NCBI RefSeq assembly: GCF_000613405.1
Contig: NZ_BAIX01000002.1
Coordinates: forward strand, 112,122-176,121
DNA from: Hoylesella enoeca JCM 12259
GTDB lineage: Bacteria > Bacteroidota > Bacteroidia > Bacteroidales > Bacteroidaceae
Direction: 5' to 3'
DNA length: 64,000 bases
Below the pieces are notes generated by a model. The model saw only the letters and a list, made by a program, of their open reading frames with translations, was not told the origin of the DNA and did not search any database. Shown here piece by piece: positions 11,099-20,852 of the stretch; position 1 is the stretch's first letter, and each line of letters opens with the position of its first letter. The translations under genes were made by a program, and so were the position numbers.

Positions 11099-12328
11099 AT
11101 GCCCGAAATTGCGATCATCGGTGGCGGCGCAGCCGGCTTTTTCGCTGCCATCAGTGCTAAAAATATACAACCGCAAGCCACGGTCACGATCTTTGAAAAG
11201 TCGGATCGGGTGCTCGCCAAAGTACTGATTTCGGGTGGCGGACGCTGCAATCTGACCAACTCTTTTGCTCGGGTGCATGACTTGAAGCAGGCTTATCCGC
11301 GCGGAAATCAACTCCTCAAACGTTTGTTCAATATCTTCGATCATCACGACACCTATCGTTGGTTTGAACAACGGGGCGTGCCGCTCACGACGCAAGACGA
11401 CGAATGCATATTTCCCCGGTCGCAAAACGCGGCGAGCATAACCGATTGTCTGGTGCGAACAGCTGTGCAATCGAGCGTTGAAATACGCACGAGACAAGCC
11501 TTGAAACGCCTTAACCCCTTATCCGACGGGCGTATCGAGACGGTGTTCAAAGGTGGGAAAGCAACTGCTTTCGATCGAGTGATCATTGCAACGGGCGGTT
11601 CGCCGCGCGCAGAAAGATTTCGTTATTTGGCCGATTTAGGTCATGAAATCATCGATCCGGTGCCTGCGCTGTTCACGTTCGATGTCAGCGAGCCTGAGTT
11701 TCGAGCTTTGATGGGCACCGTTATCAATCCTGTTGCCTTGTCGATACCGGCAACCAAACATCGCAGCACTGGTGCGTTGCTTATCACGCATTGGGGAATG
11801 AGCGGACCGGCTACACTGAAACTGTCTTCGTATGCTGCCCGATTTGTCAGCCAACAAGACTACCACTTCGATGTTTCCATCAATTGGCTCAACGAGCGCA
11901 ATGCCGAAACGGTTCGTCAACAGTTGTCGACGATTGCCGAAACACATCCCAAGAAGCAACTTGGTAGTAGCTCGCCCGGCAACCTTTCGGCCCGAGTTTG
12001 GCATTATTTACTGCAAAGAGCGTCGATCGAAGCAGACAAACAATGGAACGAATTAGGCCAGAAGGCGTTTCATAAGCTCATCGAAACGCTCACCAACGAC
12101 ATTCATTCAGTGACAGGAAAAGGTAGTTTTCGTGACGAATTTGTCACTTGCGGCGGAGTGAGTATCGGCAGCATTCATCTTCAAACACTTGAAAGCAAAG
12201 TTTGTCCGAATCTCTTTTTCGCCGGTGAAGTGCTTGACATTGATGCGATTACGGGTGGTTTCAATTTGCAAGCAGCATGGACTACGGGATTCGTTGCTGG
12301 TCAATCAGCCGGCCAATTGAGCAATTGA
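11099..12328 (+). CDS. HI0933-family FAD-dependent oxidoreductase (BaiN/RdsA type)
   Basis: A 409-residue flavoprotein. The N-terminus MPEIAIIGGGAAGFFAAISA is a Rossmann GxGxxG FAD-binding motif, followed by VLAKVLISGGGRCNLTNS, the HI0933 signature; TGALLITHWGMSGPATLKLS and the C-terminal LFFAGEVLDIDAITGGFNLQ with AWTTGFVAG complete the second FAD contact. Length is normal. Family members include BaiN and related reductases, but the substrate here cannot be told. A TATCTTCG element at 11064-11071 may be its -7 box. Single gene, convergent with the radical SAM gene. Confidence 0.88.
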   Translation: MPEIAIIGGGAAGFFAAISAKNIQPQATVTIFEKSDRVLAKVLISGGGRCNLTNSFARVHDLKQAYPRGNQLLKRLFNIFDHHDTYRWFEQRGVPLTTQDDECIFPRSQNAASITDCLVRTAVQSSVEIRTRQALKRLNPLSDGRIETVFKGGKATAFDRVIIATGGSPRAERFRYLADLGHEIIDPVPALFTFDVSEPEFRALMGTVINPVALSIPATKHRSTGALLITHWGMSGPATLKLSSYAARFVSQQDYHFDVSINWLNERNAETVRQQLSTIAETHPKKQLGSSSPGNLSARVWHYLLQRASIEADKQWNELGQKAFHKLIETLTNDIHSVTGKGSFRDEFVTCGGVSIGSIHLQTLESKVCPNLFFAGEVLDIDAITGGFNLQAAWTTGFVAGQSAGQLSN

Positions 12329-12402
12329 CAAGCTGTCTTAACCCCAACTCTCACCTTGTGGGGAGCTGTTTCGAAGAAGAATCAAGGACTGAGGATTGAG
12401 AA

Positions 12403-13623
12403 CTAATGCTTGAACTGACGCATAACATTAGCAGGCGGGCGACCGTTGAGCAGTTCACGCTTCATAAAATCCATGTAAGGAGCTACATGTTTAAAGAATT
12501 TGAAATAGCCTTTACATAGATAATTCAAACCTGGTTGACCGTCGGCCGTCATCGCAAAACGATTTTTAGGGCATTCGCCATTGCATGCAAAGAGATACTC
12601 ACAAGCCTTACACTGATGGGGCAAGGCATCTCGTTTCATTCGTCCGAATGCTTTCTGCTTCTCCCCATACAGCATCTCGACCAGCGTTTGCTGCCGAATA
12701 TTACCGAGTTTGTATTCCGGAAAGACAAAATGATCGCATGAATAAACATCACCATTGAATTCCATCACCGAGGCATGACCGCATTCCCGCGCATAGACAC
12801 ACACACCGGGCGACTCTCCCACCCAGTTAGCGAGTGTGCTGTCGAATAACTGTATGTAATAATTCCCTACATCGTGGCGCACCCACTCATCGAAAATCGC
12901 ACAAAGAAAATTGCCCCATTGCTCGGGCGTTACGGAGAAATCTGCCACCAGACAATCGATGCTGTCTTGCCAATGAGCTAAATGTCGACCATCACTATGC
13001 GGCATCATACGCTCTACGACGGGCGTAAACTGAATGTAATGACAACCGATTTCTTTAAAGAAATGATAGAAATCGAGCGGATAATCAGCATTGAAATCGC
13101 TGACAACAGCCATCGCATTCCATGCCACATCATATCTATTCAAGAGTCGAATACCCTGCATCACTTTCATAAACGAAGGCTTTCCCGACGGCGTTCGTCG
13201 ATACTCGTCATGAAACTCTTGCGGCCCGTCGATGGAAACGCCCACAAGCCAGTTGTTCTCTTTTAGGAAACGGCACCACTCTTCGGTGAGCAACGTACCG
13301 TTAGTTTGTATCGCATTGTCGATCTGCCGACCTCGGGCATATTTCCGTTGCAGTTCCACCGCCCGCCGATAAAACGACAAGGGGCGCATGAATGTCTCTC
13401 CCCCGTGCCAGGTGAAGAGCACTTGATTCATTGTTTGAGCCTCGATATATTCGCGGGTGAAACGTTCCAGCATCTCATCCGTCATCACATGACGAGGCGT
13501 CTGATCATAGAGCTTGACCTTTTCAAGGTAATAACAATAGGTGCAAGCCATATTGCAATGCGCCCCAATGGGTTTCAACATCACGTAGAGAGGACGAGAA
13601 AAGGGAGCGATCGTATTCGTCAT
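12403..13623 (-). CDS. Anaerobic sulfatase-maturase-type radical SAM/SPASM protein
   Basis: 406 residues. The radical SAM cluster motif CxxxCxxC is in AHCNMACTYCYYLEKVKLYD (Cys 23, 27, 30), followed by FTWHGGETFMRPL. C-terminal SPASM cysteines are seen in CVYARECGHASVMEFNGDVY, SCDHFVFPEY and CKACEYLFACNGECPKNRF. These match anSME, which oxidises an active-site Cys or Ser of sulfatases to formylglycine. No sulfatase gene is in the window, so the target would be elsewhere. It follows the deaminase gene by 15 bases, suggesting one transcript. Confidence 0.88.
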   Translation of the reverse strand: MTNTIAPFSRPLYVMLKPIGAHCNMACTYCYYLEKVKLYDQTPRHVMTDEMLERFTREYIEAQTMNQVLFTWHGGETFMRPLSFYRRAVELQRKYARGRQIDNAIQTNGTLLTEEWCRFLKENNWLVGVSIDGPQEFHDEYRRTPSGKPSFMKVMQGIRLLNRYDVAWNAMAVVSDFNADYPLDFYHFFKEIGCHYIQFTPVVERMMPHSDGRHLAHWQDSIDCLVADFSVTPEQWGNFLCAIFDEWVRHDVGNYYIQLFDSTLANWVGESPGVCVYARECGHASVMEFNGDVYSCDHFVFPEYKLGNIRQQTLVEMLYGEKQKAFGRMKRDALPHQCKACEYLFACNGECPKNRFAMTADGQPGLNYLCKGYFKFFKHVAPYMDFMKRELLNGRPPANVMRQFKH

Positions 13624-13638
13624 AACCGGTGCATACGA

Positions 13639-14109
13639 TCAATAAGCGGTCTTGTCAACTCGCTCTTCCCACATCCGAAAGGCCCGGGCTGCTGCTTCGG
13701 GCAGCAGAATCGTCATCTTTTTCTGTCGGTCTTCGGGTTTCAGCGGTATCTCCTGATAGATAAAGTCATCATCAAATCCTATGCGGGCAGCATCTTTACG
13801 ATCATTGGCATAATAAATTCTGTCAAGTCTCGCCCAGTAAATCGCCCCGAGACACATAGGACACGGCTCACAGGAAGTATAGATCTCACAACCCGAAAGA
13901 TCGAAAGTATCTAAACGAGCAGCAGCCAACCGGATACAATTCACCTCTGCATGGGCCGTCGGATCGTTGTCGATCGTTACGCGGTTAGAGGCCTCGGCCA
14001 CGATCTCTCCATCTTTGGCGATAACCGCTCCGAAAGGTCCGCCGCCGCGGTCGACACTCTCTTCCGACAAAGCAATAGCCCTGCGCATCAATTGTTCTTT
14101 ATTCATCAT
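13639..14109 (-). CDS. Guanine deaminase-like nucleoside/nucleobase deaminase
   Basis: A cytidine-deaminase-fold enzyme of about 156 residues from the ATG at 14107-14109 (a longer start is possible, but a weak AAAGAGA ribosome site favours this one). Zinc site: HAE in DPTAHAEVNCIRLAAARL and PCxxC in YTSCEPCPMCLGAIYWARLD. GGGPFGAVIAKDGEIVAEAS and the ending RMWEERVDKTAY match bacterial guanine deaminase (GuaD), which makes xanthine and ammonia; tRNA adenosine deaminase is less likely. It precedes the radical SAM gene. Confidence 0.85.
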   Translation of the reverse strand: MMNKEQLMRRAIALSEESVDRGGGPFGAVIAKDGEIVAEASNRVTIDNDPTAHAEVNCIRLAAARLDTFDLSGCEIYTSCEPCPMCLGAIYWARLDRIYYANDRKDAARIGFDDDFIYQEIPLKPEDRQKKMTILLPEAAARAFRMWEERVDKTAY

Positions 14110-14258
14110 ATTCTCTTTTTCATGTTTTTGGCTTTCAGACCGATCCTCGTTCATACATGTTCCATACACGAACAGAAATCGACCTTCTTGTTATTCCATT
14201 GCAAATTTAGACAAAATAATTAGAACAACGGCAGTTTTCGCAGTTAAAGAGGCTACTG

Positions 14259-17044
14259 TTATTTCACATACTGCGAGGGAGTAACACCGCAAATAGCTTT
14301 GAAAGCGCGAATAAATGTAGAATAATCAGAGAATCCGCACAACTCAGACACTTCCTTAAAACTCATCCGTGGGTTCTTATCAAGCAACAACTTGGCTTTC
14401 TTAATCTTGATTCGTTGGATGTAGGCAGCAGGAGATTGGCCTGTCAATGCTGTCATCTTGCGATAAAACTGACTGTTGCTCATGCACATCCTCGATGCGA
14501 GCTGTGTCACGTCTACGTTTTGTCCGTCGTTTATCAGCAGATAAATATGATCTGTCACGGTCAATAAAAAGCGACGGTTGACATGGTCTTGGGATGTGGT
14601 ATCCTCTTCATCCCCCGGCTCTTGCGAATATTTCTCACGCAACAGACAACGCTGTTCCATTAACTTCGCTACACGCGTGCGCAGCTCCTCGCTGTTAAAC
14701 GGCTTGGTGAGATAAGCATCCGCCCCTGCCTTCAACCCCTCCACGCGGTCGACTTCGCTGATCTTCGCCGTGACAATAATGATGGGTACATGATTGATCA
14801 CGGCATCGCCACGCACTTGTCGGCACACATCCAATCCGCTCATGCCAGGCATCATCAGGTCGGTAATAATCAGGTCGGGCACAAGTTGCTTGGCCTTTTC
14901 CAATCCCCCCAGGCCATCCGAAGCATAATAGATAGCATAGCGGTCGGCCAGTTGCGAACCGATATAGGCTGCAACATCACCATTGTCCTCGATAATGAGC
15001 AACCGGCGGCTGTCGTTGTCGCTTGCAGCGCTGTCATCCGGCACTGCGGAGTGTTCGGGAAGCAGCGGTGTATTCACGGTCTCGTTCGGTCCGACGTCGG
15101 CATACTGCTTTTTGCCATGGCTAACCGGAATGGAGAGTCGGAATGTTGTGCCCTTATCCAATACGCTTTCCACCGTAATAGTTCCGCCCACGGCATCAAC
15201 GATTTGCTTCACCAAGGCCAAACCCACTCCCGTACCGAGATGAGCTGCTTCGCTCTCAGCCTGGTAAAAGGGTTCGAAGATATGGGCAACACTTTCTGGC
15301 AAAATCCCTTTGCCCGTGTCGGCTACATCGAGCAACAGACATCTCCCGTCGCGCCATAGACTGACACTCACCCTACCATACTGAGGTGTAAACTTCAAGG
15401 CGTTAGAGAGCAGGTTGTTCAGTATCTTATTGACATAATCGGGCACGAAATCCACCTTCGTGTCGCCTTTTGCTATGAACTGTAAATCAATACCGCGACT
15501 GCGGGCATAGTCGCGATAGCTCTCTACGATCATTCCCACCTGCACGGCTATATCGCCATGACACCAATCAGGATCGCCCACGGCCGACTTCACCTTAGAA
15601 ATATCCAGCAACTGATTGATCAGTTGGAGCAGACTATTGCCTTGGCGCTCAATGGTGCAGGCCCGTTCGCGTATCGGCCTGATGCCTCCTTGTCTTGCGC
15701 CATATCGCGACTCAAACCGAGTATCACGCTGAGTGGCGTGCGAAACTCATGGGTAATATTGGTAAAAAAGTTCTCGCGCAGCTGACTCATCTTTTTCAAC
15801 AAGCGGTGGTTACGTCTTTTCATCCGACCCGAATAATACAAGAAAGCCACGATGAGCAACAACAACACAATCAAGAGTATGCCGGCATAGAGAATACCCA
15901 GTTTCGCCGTGCGTTCCGATTCCAGCTCCTGTCGTGCGCGCCCCATTTGCTCCAGCTGTTGCCTACGCTCCACATTCAGACTCACATTCTGTATTCTATT
16001 CATCTTCTCCATGCCCACCATGCTATCTCGCAGCGCCGATGCCGCCACATGGTTCTCCAAAGCCTTACGGTAATCGCCTTGTCGCTCATAGAGTCGGTAA
16101 TACATGTCATGGATACCGGCCAGATGCTCCTTCGACTTGATCTTTCGTGCTGTCATTTCTGCCTGATGCAGATTGTCGAGCGCCCGCACACTGTTGCCCG
16201 TAGCATAATCAATATGGGCCAGTGCCATCTGCGACTCCAAGGCGTGCCACTCGTCTTTCGACTCTTTCATCATCGCATAAGCCGTTTGATATTCGGCATA
16301 AGCTCTGTCATACTGCCGTGCATCTTCATAGAGCGAACCATAGAAAGTGTGGCAGAGCGCGATGCCGACAACATTACCGGCCTCTGTGTTGAGTGCCATC
16401 GAATGACGATAATACACCCATGCCGAGTCGTTCTGCTTGCGATACTTGAAGATAGAACCCAGATTGGCGAAGTCGATGGCCTGCCCCACCACACTGCCCA
16501 ATGCCTTCTCGCCGGCAAGGGCTAAACGCAATGCGCTGTCGGCCCGCTCATAGTTGCCCAGCGTCAGATAGATATTGCCCAATCCGTTGAGTGATCGCAA
16601 ACGATTCTTCTTCGCTGTGAAAGAAGTATCCGTACATGCCTCGCTGAGCCTTAGCGCACGATAATGATATTCTTGGGCGGCATCGAGCACTCCCAGCCTA
16701 CGATACACGGTACCTATATTATTGAGTGCCTGCACCCATTCAAGGGTATCACAGAGTGTTTCAGCCAGTTTCAGTCCTTCACCATGCACCCGCAGTGCCT
16801 CATCGAAACGACTTTCATTGCGCAATGCCTTTCCCCATTCCCGCAGAACAACTATGCTACCGAGCTGATTGCCCGTAGCCTCCATCCGCTTGTGCAACAG
16901 AGCAAGCGAGTCTACCGAGTGCACGGTTTTCACGATGCTATCGACCACATGCCGTTCATCGGATGTGAAGCCGGATGGTCGATCCGTGCAAGACACGAGC
17001 AGCAGCACGATCGGTGTGCATCTTCTGAATACGCTCCATTTCAT
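14259..17044 (-). CDS. TPR-sensor hybrid two-component regulator (kinase, receiver, AraC), frameshifted
   Basis: Joined reading gives about 928 residues. The start MKWSVFRRCTPIVLLLVSCT has a lipoprotein-like signal; a periplasmic region of TPR-like helices follows (about 30-370), then a coiled coil and membrane segment (LGILYAGILLIVLLLLIVAF), HisKA with NITHEFRTPLSVILGLSRDM, HATPase (NKILNNLLSNALKF, GTGVGLALVKQIV), a receiver domain with Asp in DLIITDLMMPG, and an AraC-type DNA-binding domain (SNSQFYRKMTALTGQSPAAY). The break is near 15677-15682, where one base appears to be missing (restored IRERACTIERQGNSLLQLIN). It is divergent from the surface cluster at 17.4-23.4 kb, its likely target. 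Confidence 0.85.
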
Positions 17045-17262
17045 ACAATACCACTTACCCTCCATTTTTAAAGATGAGGACATCAAATGTTATTTCCATA
17101 ACCTTGTTCTTGATTCTTTTGCTGCAAATATAACAGAATTTCAAGGAATTTCCAACCGTTTCGCTTGCTTTTTTGGAAGCAATGAGCAAATAGTCTCTCA
17201 CTTTATTATTGCAAATCTCACACCCGTTCCTGCCCTATACAAAGGCTTTCCGAAACATTCAT

Positions 17263-17332
17263 GCACGATTTTGCAAGATCGGCAGAAGTGAAGATTGCAT
17301 GATTTTGCAAGAATTTTGACCGATTGTGCAAA
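17263..17332. repeat. Direct repeats in the regulator/surface-cluster divergent region
   Basis: Two 16-base copies of GCAYGATTTTGCAAGA at 17263-17278 and 17297-17312 (34 bases apart) and a shorter related copy, CGATTGTGCAAAG, at 17321-17333. They lie between the divergent two-component regulator and the small-protein gene, just upstream of a TATATTTG -7 element at 17355-17362. Direct repeats of this kind are typical binding sites for AraC-type output domains. Confidence 0.5.
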
Positions 17333-17354
17333 GCCTCATCCATGGATCGGTCTC

Positions 17355-17362
17355 TATATTTG
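17355..17362 (+). promoter_or_regulatory. -7 element before the small-protein gene
   Basis: TATATTTG matches TAnnTTTG, 72 bases before the ATG at 17434 and directly downstream of the GATTTTGCAA repeats. No TTG at ideal distance, as expected for an activator-dependent promoter. Confidence 0.5.
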
Positions 17363-17433
17363 CAACAAAATTAAATCAATAGCCAGACATCGGGACAAGA
17401 ATCGAGACAACGCCCCCAATCGAAATACGCATC

Positions 17434-17679
17434 ATGAAACAAGGACAGACTGATATAACTTCGCAACAGGACAAAAATCTGGATATGGTGGACGAGCACA
17501 TGCAACTCCTCGACACCATCCAAGAGATGGTAAAGACGGAAGTGAACAAGCGTATCGGAGAATTGATCCGGACCGAAGAAAAAAAAGATCCGCACCCCGA
17601 GAATCCACCGCCGCGGAAGCAGCGAGCGCGCCACACGTTCTGGCAATATGCCCGAAACTTCATTCTCGAATTGTTCTGA
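17434..17679 (+). CDS. Small charged protein of unknown function
   Basis: 81 residues, not recognised. It begins MKQGQTDITSQQDKNLDMVD, has a predicted helix (HMQLLDTIQEMVKTEVNKRI), an acidic/proline stretch (EEKKDPHPENPPPRKQRARH) and an aromatic C-terminal helix FWQYARNFILELF that may be amphipathic. There is no signal peptide. It is the first open frame after the promoter region divergent from the two-component regulator, so it may be co-regulated with the surface genes. Coding status is supported by position and amino-acid pattern only. Confidence 0.5.
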   Translation: MKQGQTDITSQQDKNLDMVDEHMQLLDTIQEMVKTEVNKRIGELIRTEEKKDPHPENPPPRKQRARHTFWQYARNFILELF

Positions 17680-17751
17680 TTCCTCGGAAAACAAAAGCGG
17701 TGTCTACCGCACGCGGAGACCGAAGTCTCATCGGTTCGGGAATCCTGACAG

Positions 17752-17847
17752 ACAAGTCTCATCAACAAATTTCATAGGCGTCATTGACAAGTCGTATACC
17801 TGTGGGGCACAAGTCGCATACCTGTCATCGACAAGTCGTATATCTCT
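17752..17847. repeat. 22-base-period direct repeats
   Basis: ACAAGTCGTATACCTGT at 17787-17803, ACAAGTCGCATACCTGT at 17809-17825 and ACAAGTCGTATATCTCT at 17831-17847 recur at exactly 22 bases; a weaker start (ACAAGTCTCAT) is at 17752. They lie in the 366-base gap between the small-protein gene and the OmpA-like gene. The spacing is about two helical turns, suggesting protein-binding sites, but nothing else identifies them. Confidence 0.55.
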
Positions 17848-17980
17848 CAACAACCCATCCGCAGACATAAAATATTCGATCACTCTATTCACCGACAAAG
17901 CCGAGCAAGGACGGCAAGGATAAGACGACTGTGCATTCATTCCATCAACAAGCATATTCAAATCCTTAATCATCATCCAA

Positions 17981-18036
17981 ACGCCCGAGCCTCCGACACG
18001 GCGTTGCTCCGAAAGGAGTTGCAATAGGGAGGTACC
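17981..18036 (+). ncRNA. Structured leader element, copy A (before OmpA-like gene)
   Basis: The element reads ACGCCC, then GCCTCC, the invariant CGACACGGCGTT, a hairpin CTCC-GAAA-GGAG, and GGGAGGT. GCCTCC (17989-17994) can pair with GGAGGT (18028-18033), which sits 12 bases before the ATG at 18046 and is itself a good Shine-Dalgarno sequence. Copies B and C have GCCCCC paired with GGGGGC instead, so the closing stem co-varies. Two further copies lie at 21191 and 22771. Confidence 0.55.
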
Positions 18037-18045
18037 TTAAATAAC

Positions 18046-19389
18046 ATGAACAAAAGACGAACGAAACCGCTCATTCCGCCACTCAGCGGCAGATGGGCAC
18101 GAGTGGGTCTCTGCGTCCTGTTCTCTGCAACCATAGCCGCCGGCGCACAGGCGCAGAACACAGAGGAGGGCAGAACACAGCCACCGCAAGATCAAAACAG
18201 CGAGCTACGCACCCGCACTTGGAGTATTTATGCCGAGGGCGGACTGTCGTGGGCTACTGATGTATGGTATCAGAACCTCAATGCCAAACGCAGTTATAAG
18301 CAGTCGCCTGCCGTGGGTGGTGGCATTGACTTCACCATCCGCCCATGGGTGCGTGTGGGCGCTGAGTATCTCTGGTCACGCTATCGTCGTGAGCAACGCT
18401 TCTCTACGCTTGACACCAAGACGATGCCTGTCAAGGTCTATGGCAACTACCTAATGAACTACCACAACGCCAAACTGGGCTTGGGCTTCAACTTTATGGA
18501 GTTGTGGCCGCGACGCTGCACTCTGTGGCTGAACATCTGGTTGAGTACGGGCATAGGCTACACTTTCGCAAGAGACAACGAGTACGCCATCACTTTCAGC
18601 AATACCAAGACGCAAGGCGGCAAGACAACGCCCATCGGCGAAGGCGAGAATATTGGCAACGAGTCAAGCGTTACTGTCGTAGGCAATGTGCGCACGACAA
18701 ATCACCACGAGCACTTCAACAAGCTCTACATTCCTGCCTCACTACACATCGAGGCCGACATAAGCCGACGCTTCACGATCGGTCTGAAAGGCGAGATGGA
18801 CTGGGTGCTCAACCGCAAGACAACAATGCCCGAGAGTCTCCTCTTCGGTCTGGCCACGCTGCGTTACAACTTTGTGGCGAGCCGCGCCAAGGTGCTGACA
18901 AAGTATTACACCGGCGAGATTGACGCGCTGAACGACCGCATCAACACATTGCAGCGGGAGACTGAAACCGAGCAGGCACGAGCTAATCGAGCTGAAGCCG
19001 ACAAGACAAAACTCCGGCAGAAGTCCGAAGAGCTGCAACGCCGCTTAAATGACTGCCAAAACAGCAAGACCACAAGAGCACAAAGGCCCTCATTCGTTGT
19101 GCGGTTCAACAACGACAGCCATGTACTGACGCCCAAGGAAGCGAAGCGCTTGAAACTCTTTGCACAGGTGATGATGGGCCATAAGTTTTCCATCGTAGCC
19201 GAAGCCAGCACGCCTGGCACCGAAGAGCACAACCAGCGACTCAGCGAGCGCCGTCTGCAAAGCGTGGTCAACGTGCTACGGGCAGAAGGTATTGTCCCGG
19301 CCGACATTGAGCCGCAGACAGCCATTGGCGCACGGAACGGCATTGCAACTGCCGAGGGACGAAAAGTAACCATCAATATAAAAGATTAA
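18046..19389 (+). CDS. Outer-membrane beta-barrel protein with OmpA-like C-terminus
   Basis: 447 residues. A signal peptide (GLCVLFSATIAAGAQA, cleaved near residue 35) is followed by a beta-barrel-like region with repeated aromatic strands (TWSIYAEGGLSWATDVWYQN; WVRVGAEYLWSRYRR), a coiled coil at about 285-340 (DALNDRINTLQRETETEQAR) and an OmpA-type peptidoglycan-binding domain (FVVRFNNDSHVLTPKEAKRL; EEHNQRLSERRLQSVVNVLR). It likely anchors the outer membrane to the cell wall. First gene with the structured leader; the coiled-coil lipoprotein follows by 113 bases. The specific family was not identified. Confidence 0.75.
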   Translation: MNKRRTKPLIPPLSGRWARVGLCVLFSATIAAGAQAQNTEEGRTQPPQDQNSELRTRTWSIYAEGGLSWATDVWYQNLNAKRSYKQSPAVGGGIDFTIRPWVRVGAEYLWSRYRREQRFSTLDTKTMPVKVYGNYLMNYHNAKLGLGFNFMELWPRRCTLWLNIWLSTGIGYTFARDNEYAITFSNTKTQGGKTTPIGEGENIGNESSVTVVGNVRTTNHHEHFNKLYIPASLHIEADISRRFTIGLKGEMDWVLNRKTTMPESLLFGLATLRYNFVASRAKVLTKYYTGEIDALNDRINTLQRETETEQARANRAEADKTKLRQKSEELQRRLNDCQNSKTTRAQRPSFVVRFNNDSHVLTPKEAKRLKLFAQVMMGHKFSIVAEASTPGTEEHNQRLSERRLQSVVNVLRAEGIVPADIEPQTAIGARNGIATAEGRKVTINIKD

Positions 19390-19502
19390 CAAACGTGAGT
19401 AAAGAAAGAGTTGAGTAAAAAGGAAAAAGCAGGGTAGACCATTGCCTTAACTCCTTCAATTCCTTAACTCCATCAATTAAACTCCTAAAAATTTAAATCA
19501 TC

Positions 19503-20852
19503 ATGAAACGAATTCAATCTATCCTGCTTGCCATCGCTATGCTGTTGGCAGCACCTGCGCTCTTCACCTCCTGTCAGGAAGACGCACCCGAGATTAATTA
19601 CACAATGAATGTGTCAGTCATCAACGACTTCACCAAGGTGGTGGAAGCCATCAACAACGGTACACTCAAAAATGAGGAAGCTATCAAAAAGCTCACCGAG
19701 GCCATCGACAAGATGAACGCCGATCAGGCTGCCAAGTTGCAGACCATCATCGACGTGCTCAACTCCGTCAATGCCACTATCGAGACCAAGCTCGCAGCCA
19801 TCGAGGCAGCGATGCAGGCGCAGACGCTCATGCTCGAAGCAAAGCTCGACCTCTTGGAGAAGGCCGTGAACAACCAGACCATCAAGATTGACGAGATGGG
19901 CACACTAATCGCCACGGCCATCGACAAATCACGTGACGAACTCGCCAAGAAACTTGCGGCTATTTACGACATCATCGAGAGCACAGCCAAGACGCAGGCC
20001 GAGAAGCTCGCGGCCATCCAGGGAGCCATCGAGGCCCAGACCCTCTCGCTCGCAGCAAAGCTCGATCTCTTGGAGACAGCTATCAGCAACCAGACTGTTA
20101 AGATAGAGGAGATGGGCAAGCTTATCGCCCAAGCCATTGATAATTCGCGCGACGAACTCTCTAATAAACTCGAAGCTATCCGCGACATCATCGAGAGCAC
20201 AGCCAAGACACAAGCCGAGAAACTCGAAGCTATCAAGGGTGCCATCGAAGCACAGACCCTCTCGCTCGCAACAAAGCTCGATCTCTTGGAGACAGCTATC
20301 AGCAACCAGACTGTTAAGATAGAGGAGATGGGCAAGCTTATCGCCCAAGCCATTGATAATTCGCGCGACGAACTCTCTAAGAAGCTCAATGCTATTCGCG
20401 TCATCATCAAGAAAACAGCTAAGACACAAGCCGAGAAACTCGAAGCCATCAAGGGCGCCATCGAAGCACAGACCCTTTCGCTCGAAGCGAAGTTGGATCT
20501 CTTGGAGACCGCCATCAAGGCTCTTCCCGATTACACCGCGCAGCTCACAGCCATCACGACAGCCATCGAGAACCTACCCAACTACAGCGACAAACTTTCT
20601 GCCATCGAGACAGCCATCAACGCACTGCCTAACTACAATGACAAATTCGACGCCGTGGTTGCTGCCTTGGATGCGATGAAGACGCAGATTGAGGCACTCG
20701 GCACAGGACAAGGCAATCTCGTTACGGCAATTGATAACACTACTGCTGCCATCAACACTCTGATTGCATCCGTGAACAGTGGCAACACCGCTGCTGCCGC
20801 TGCCCTTGCCGATATCGTCAATAAACTCGAAGAGTTGAAAAATAAATTTTAG
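19503..20852 (+). CDS. Tandem-repeat coiled-coil lipoprotein
   Basis: 449 residues to the first stop. Signal peptide with lipobox LFTSC (Cys about residue 24). Most of the rest is a long helical coiled coil made of 72-residue repeats: AKTQAEKLEAIKGAIEAQTL, LDLLETAISNQTVKIEEMGK, LIAQAIDNSRDELS. The C-terminal part changes to shorter LPDYTAQLTAITTAIEN-type units. No enzyme motif is present; it looks like a rod-like surface protein. After the stop, another frame reads on (GNSGEDSGDGYSGGNKKNGN) to a stop at 21085, and one extra T in the TTTT at 20849-20852 would join them, so the true C-terminus may be there. Confidence 0.75.
   Translation: MKRIQSILLAIAMLLAAPALFTSCQEDAPEINYTMNVSVINDFTKVVEAINNGTLKNEEAIKKLTEAIDKMNADQAAKLQTIIDVLNSVNATIETKLAAIEAAMQAQTLMLEAKLDLLEKAVNNQTIKIDEMGTLIATAIDKSRDELAKKLAAIYDIIESTAKTQAEKLAAIQGAIEAQTLSLAAKLDLLETAISNQTVKIEEMGKLIAQAIDNSRDELSNKLEAIRDIIESTAKTQAEKLEAIKGAIEAQTLSLATKLDLLETAISNQTVKIEEMGKLIAQAIDNSRDELSKKLNAIRVIIKKTAKTQAEKLEAIKGAIEAQTLSLEAKLDLLETAIKALPDYTAQLTAITTAIENLPNYSDKLSAIETAINALPNYNDKFDAVVAALDAMKTQIEALGTGQGNLVTAIDNTTAAINTLIASVNSGNTAAAAALADIVNKLEELKNKF
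19821..20684 (+). repeat. 216-base tandem repeats inside the coiled-coil gene
   Basis: The segment beginning CAGACCCTCTCGCTC starts at 19821 (diverged), 20037, 20253 and 20469, always 216 bases (72 codons) apart. Copies two and three are nearly identical over more than 120 bases, so recent duplication or gene conversion is likely, and copy number could vary between strains. The last copy decays into a different, shorter periodicity after about 20530. Confidence 0.85.
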
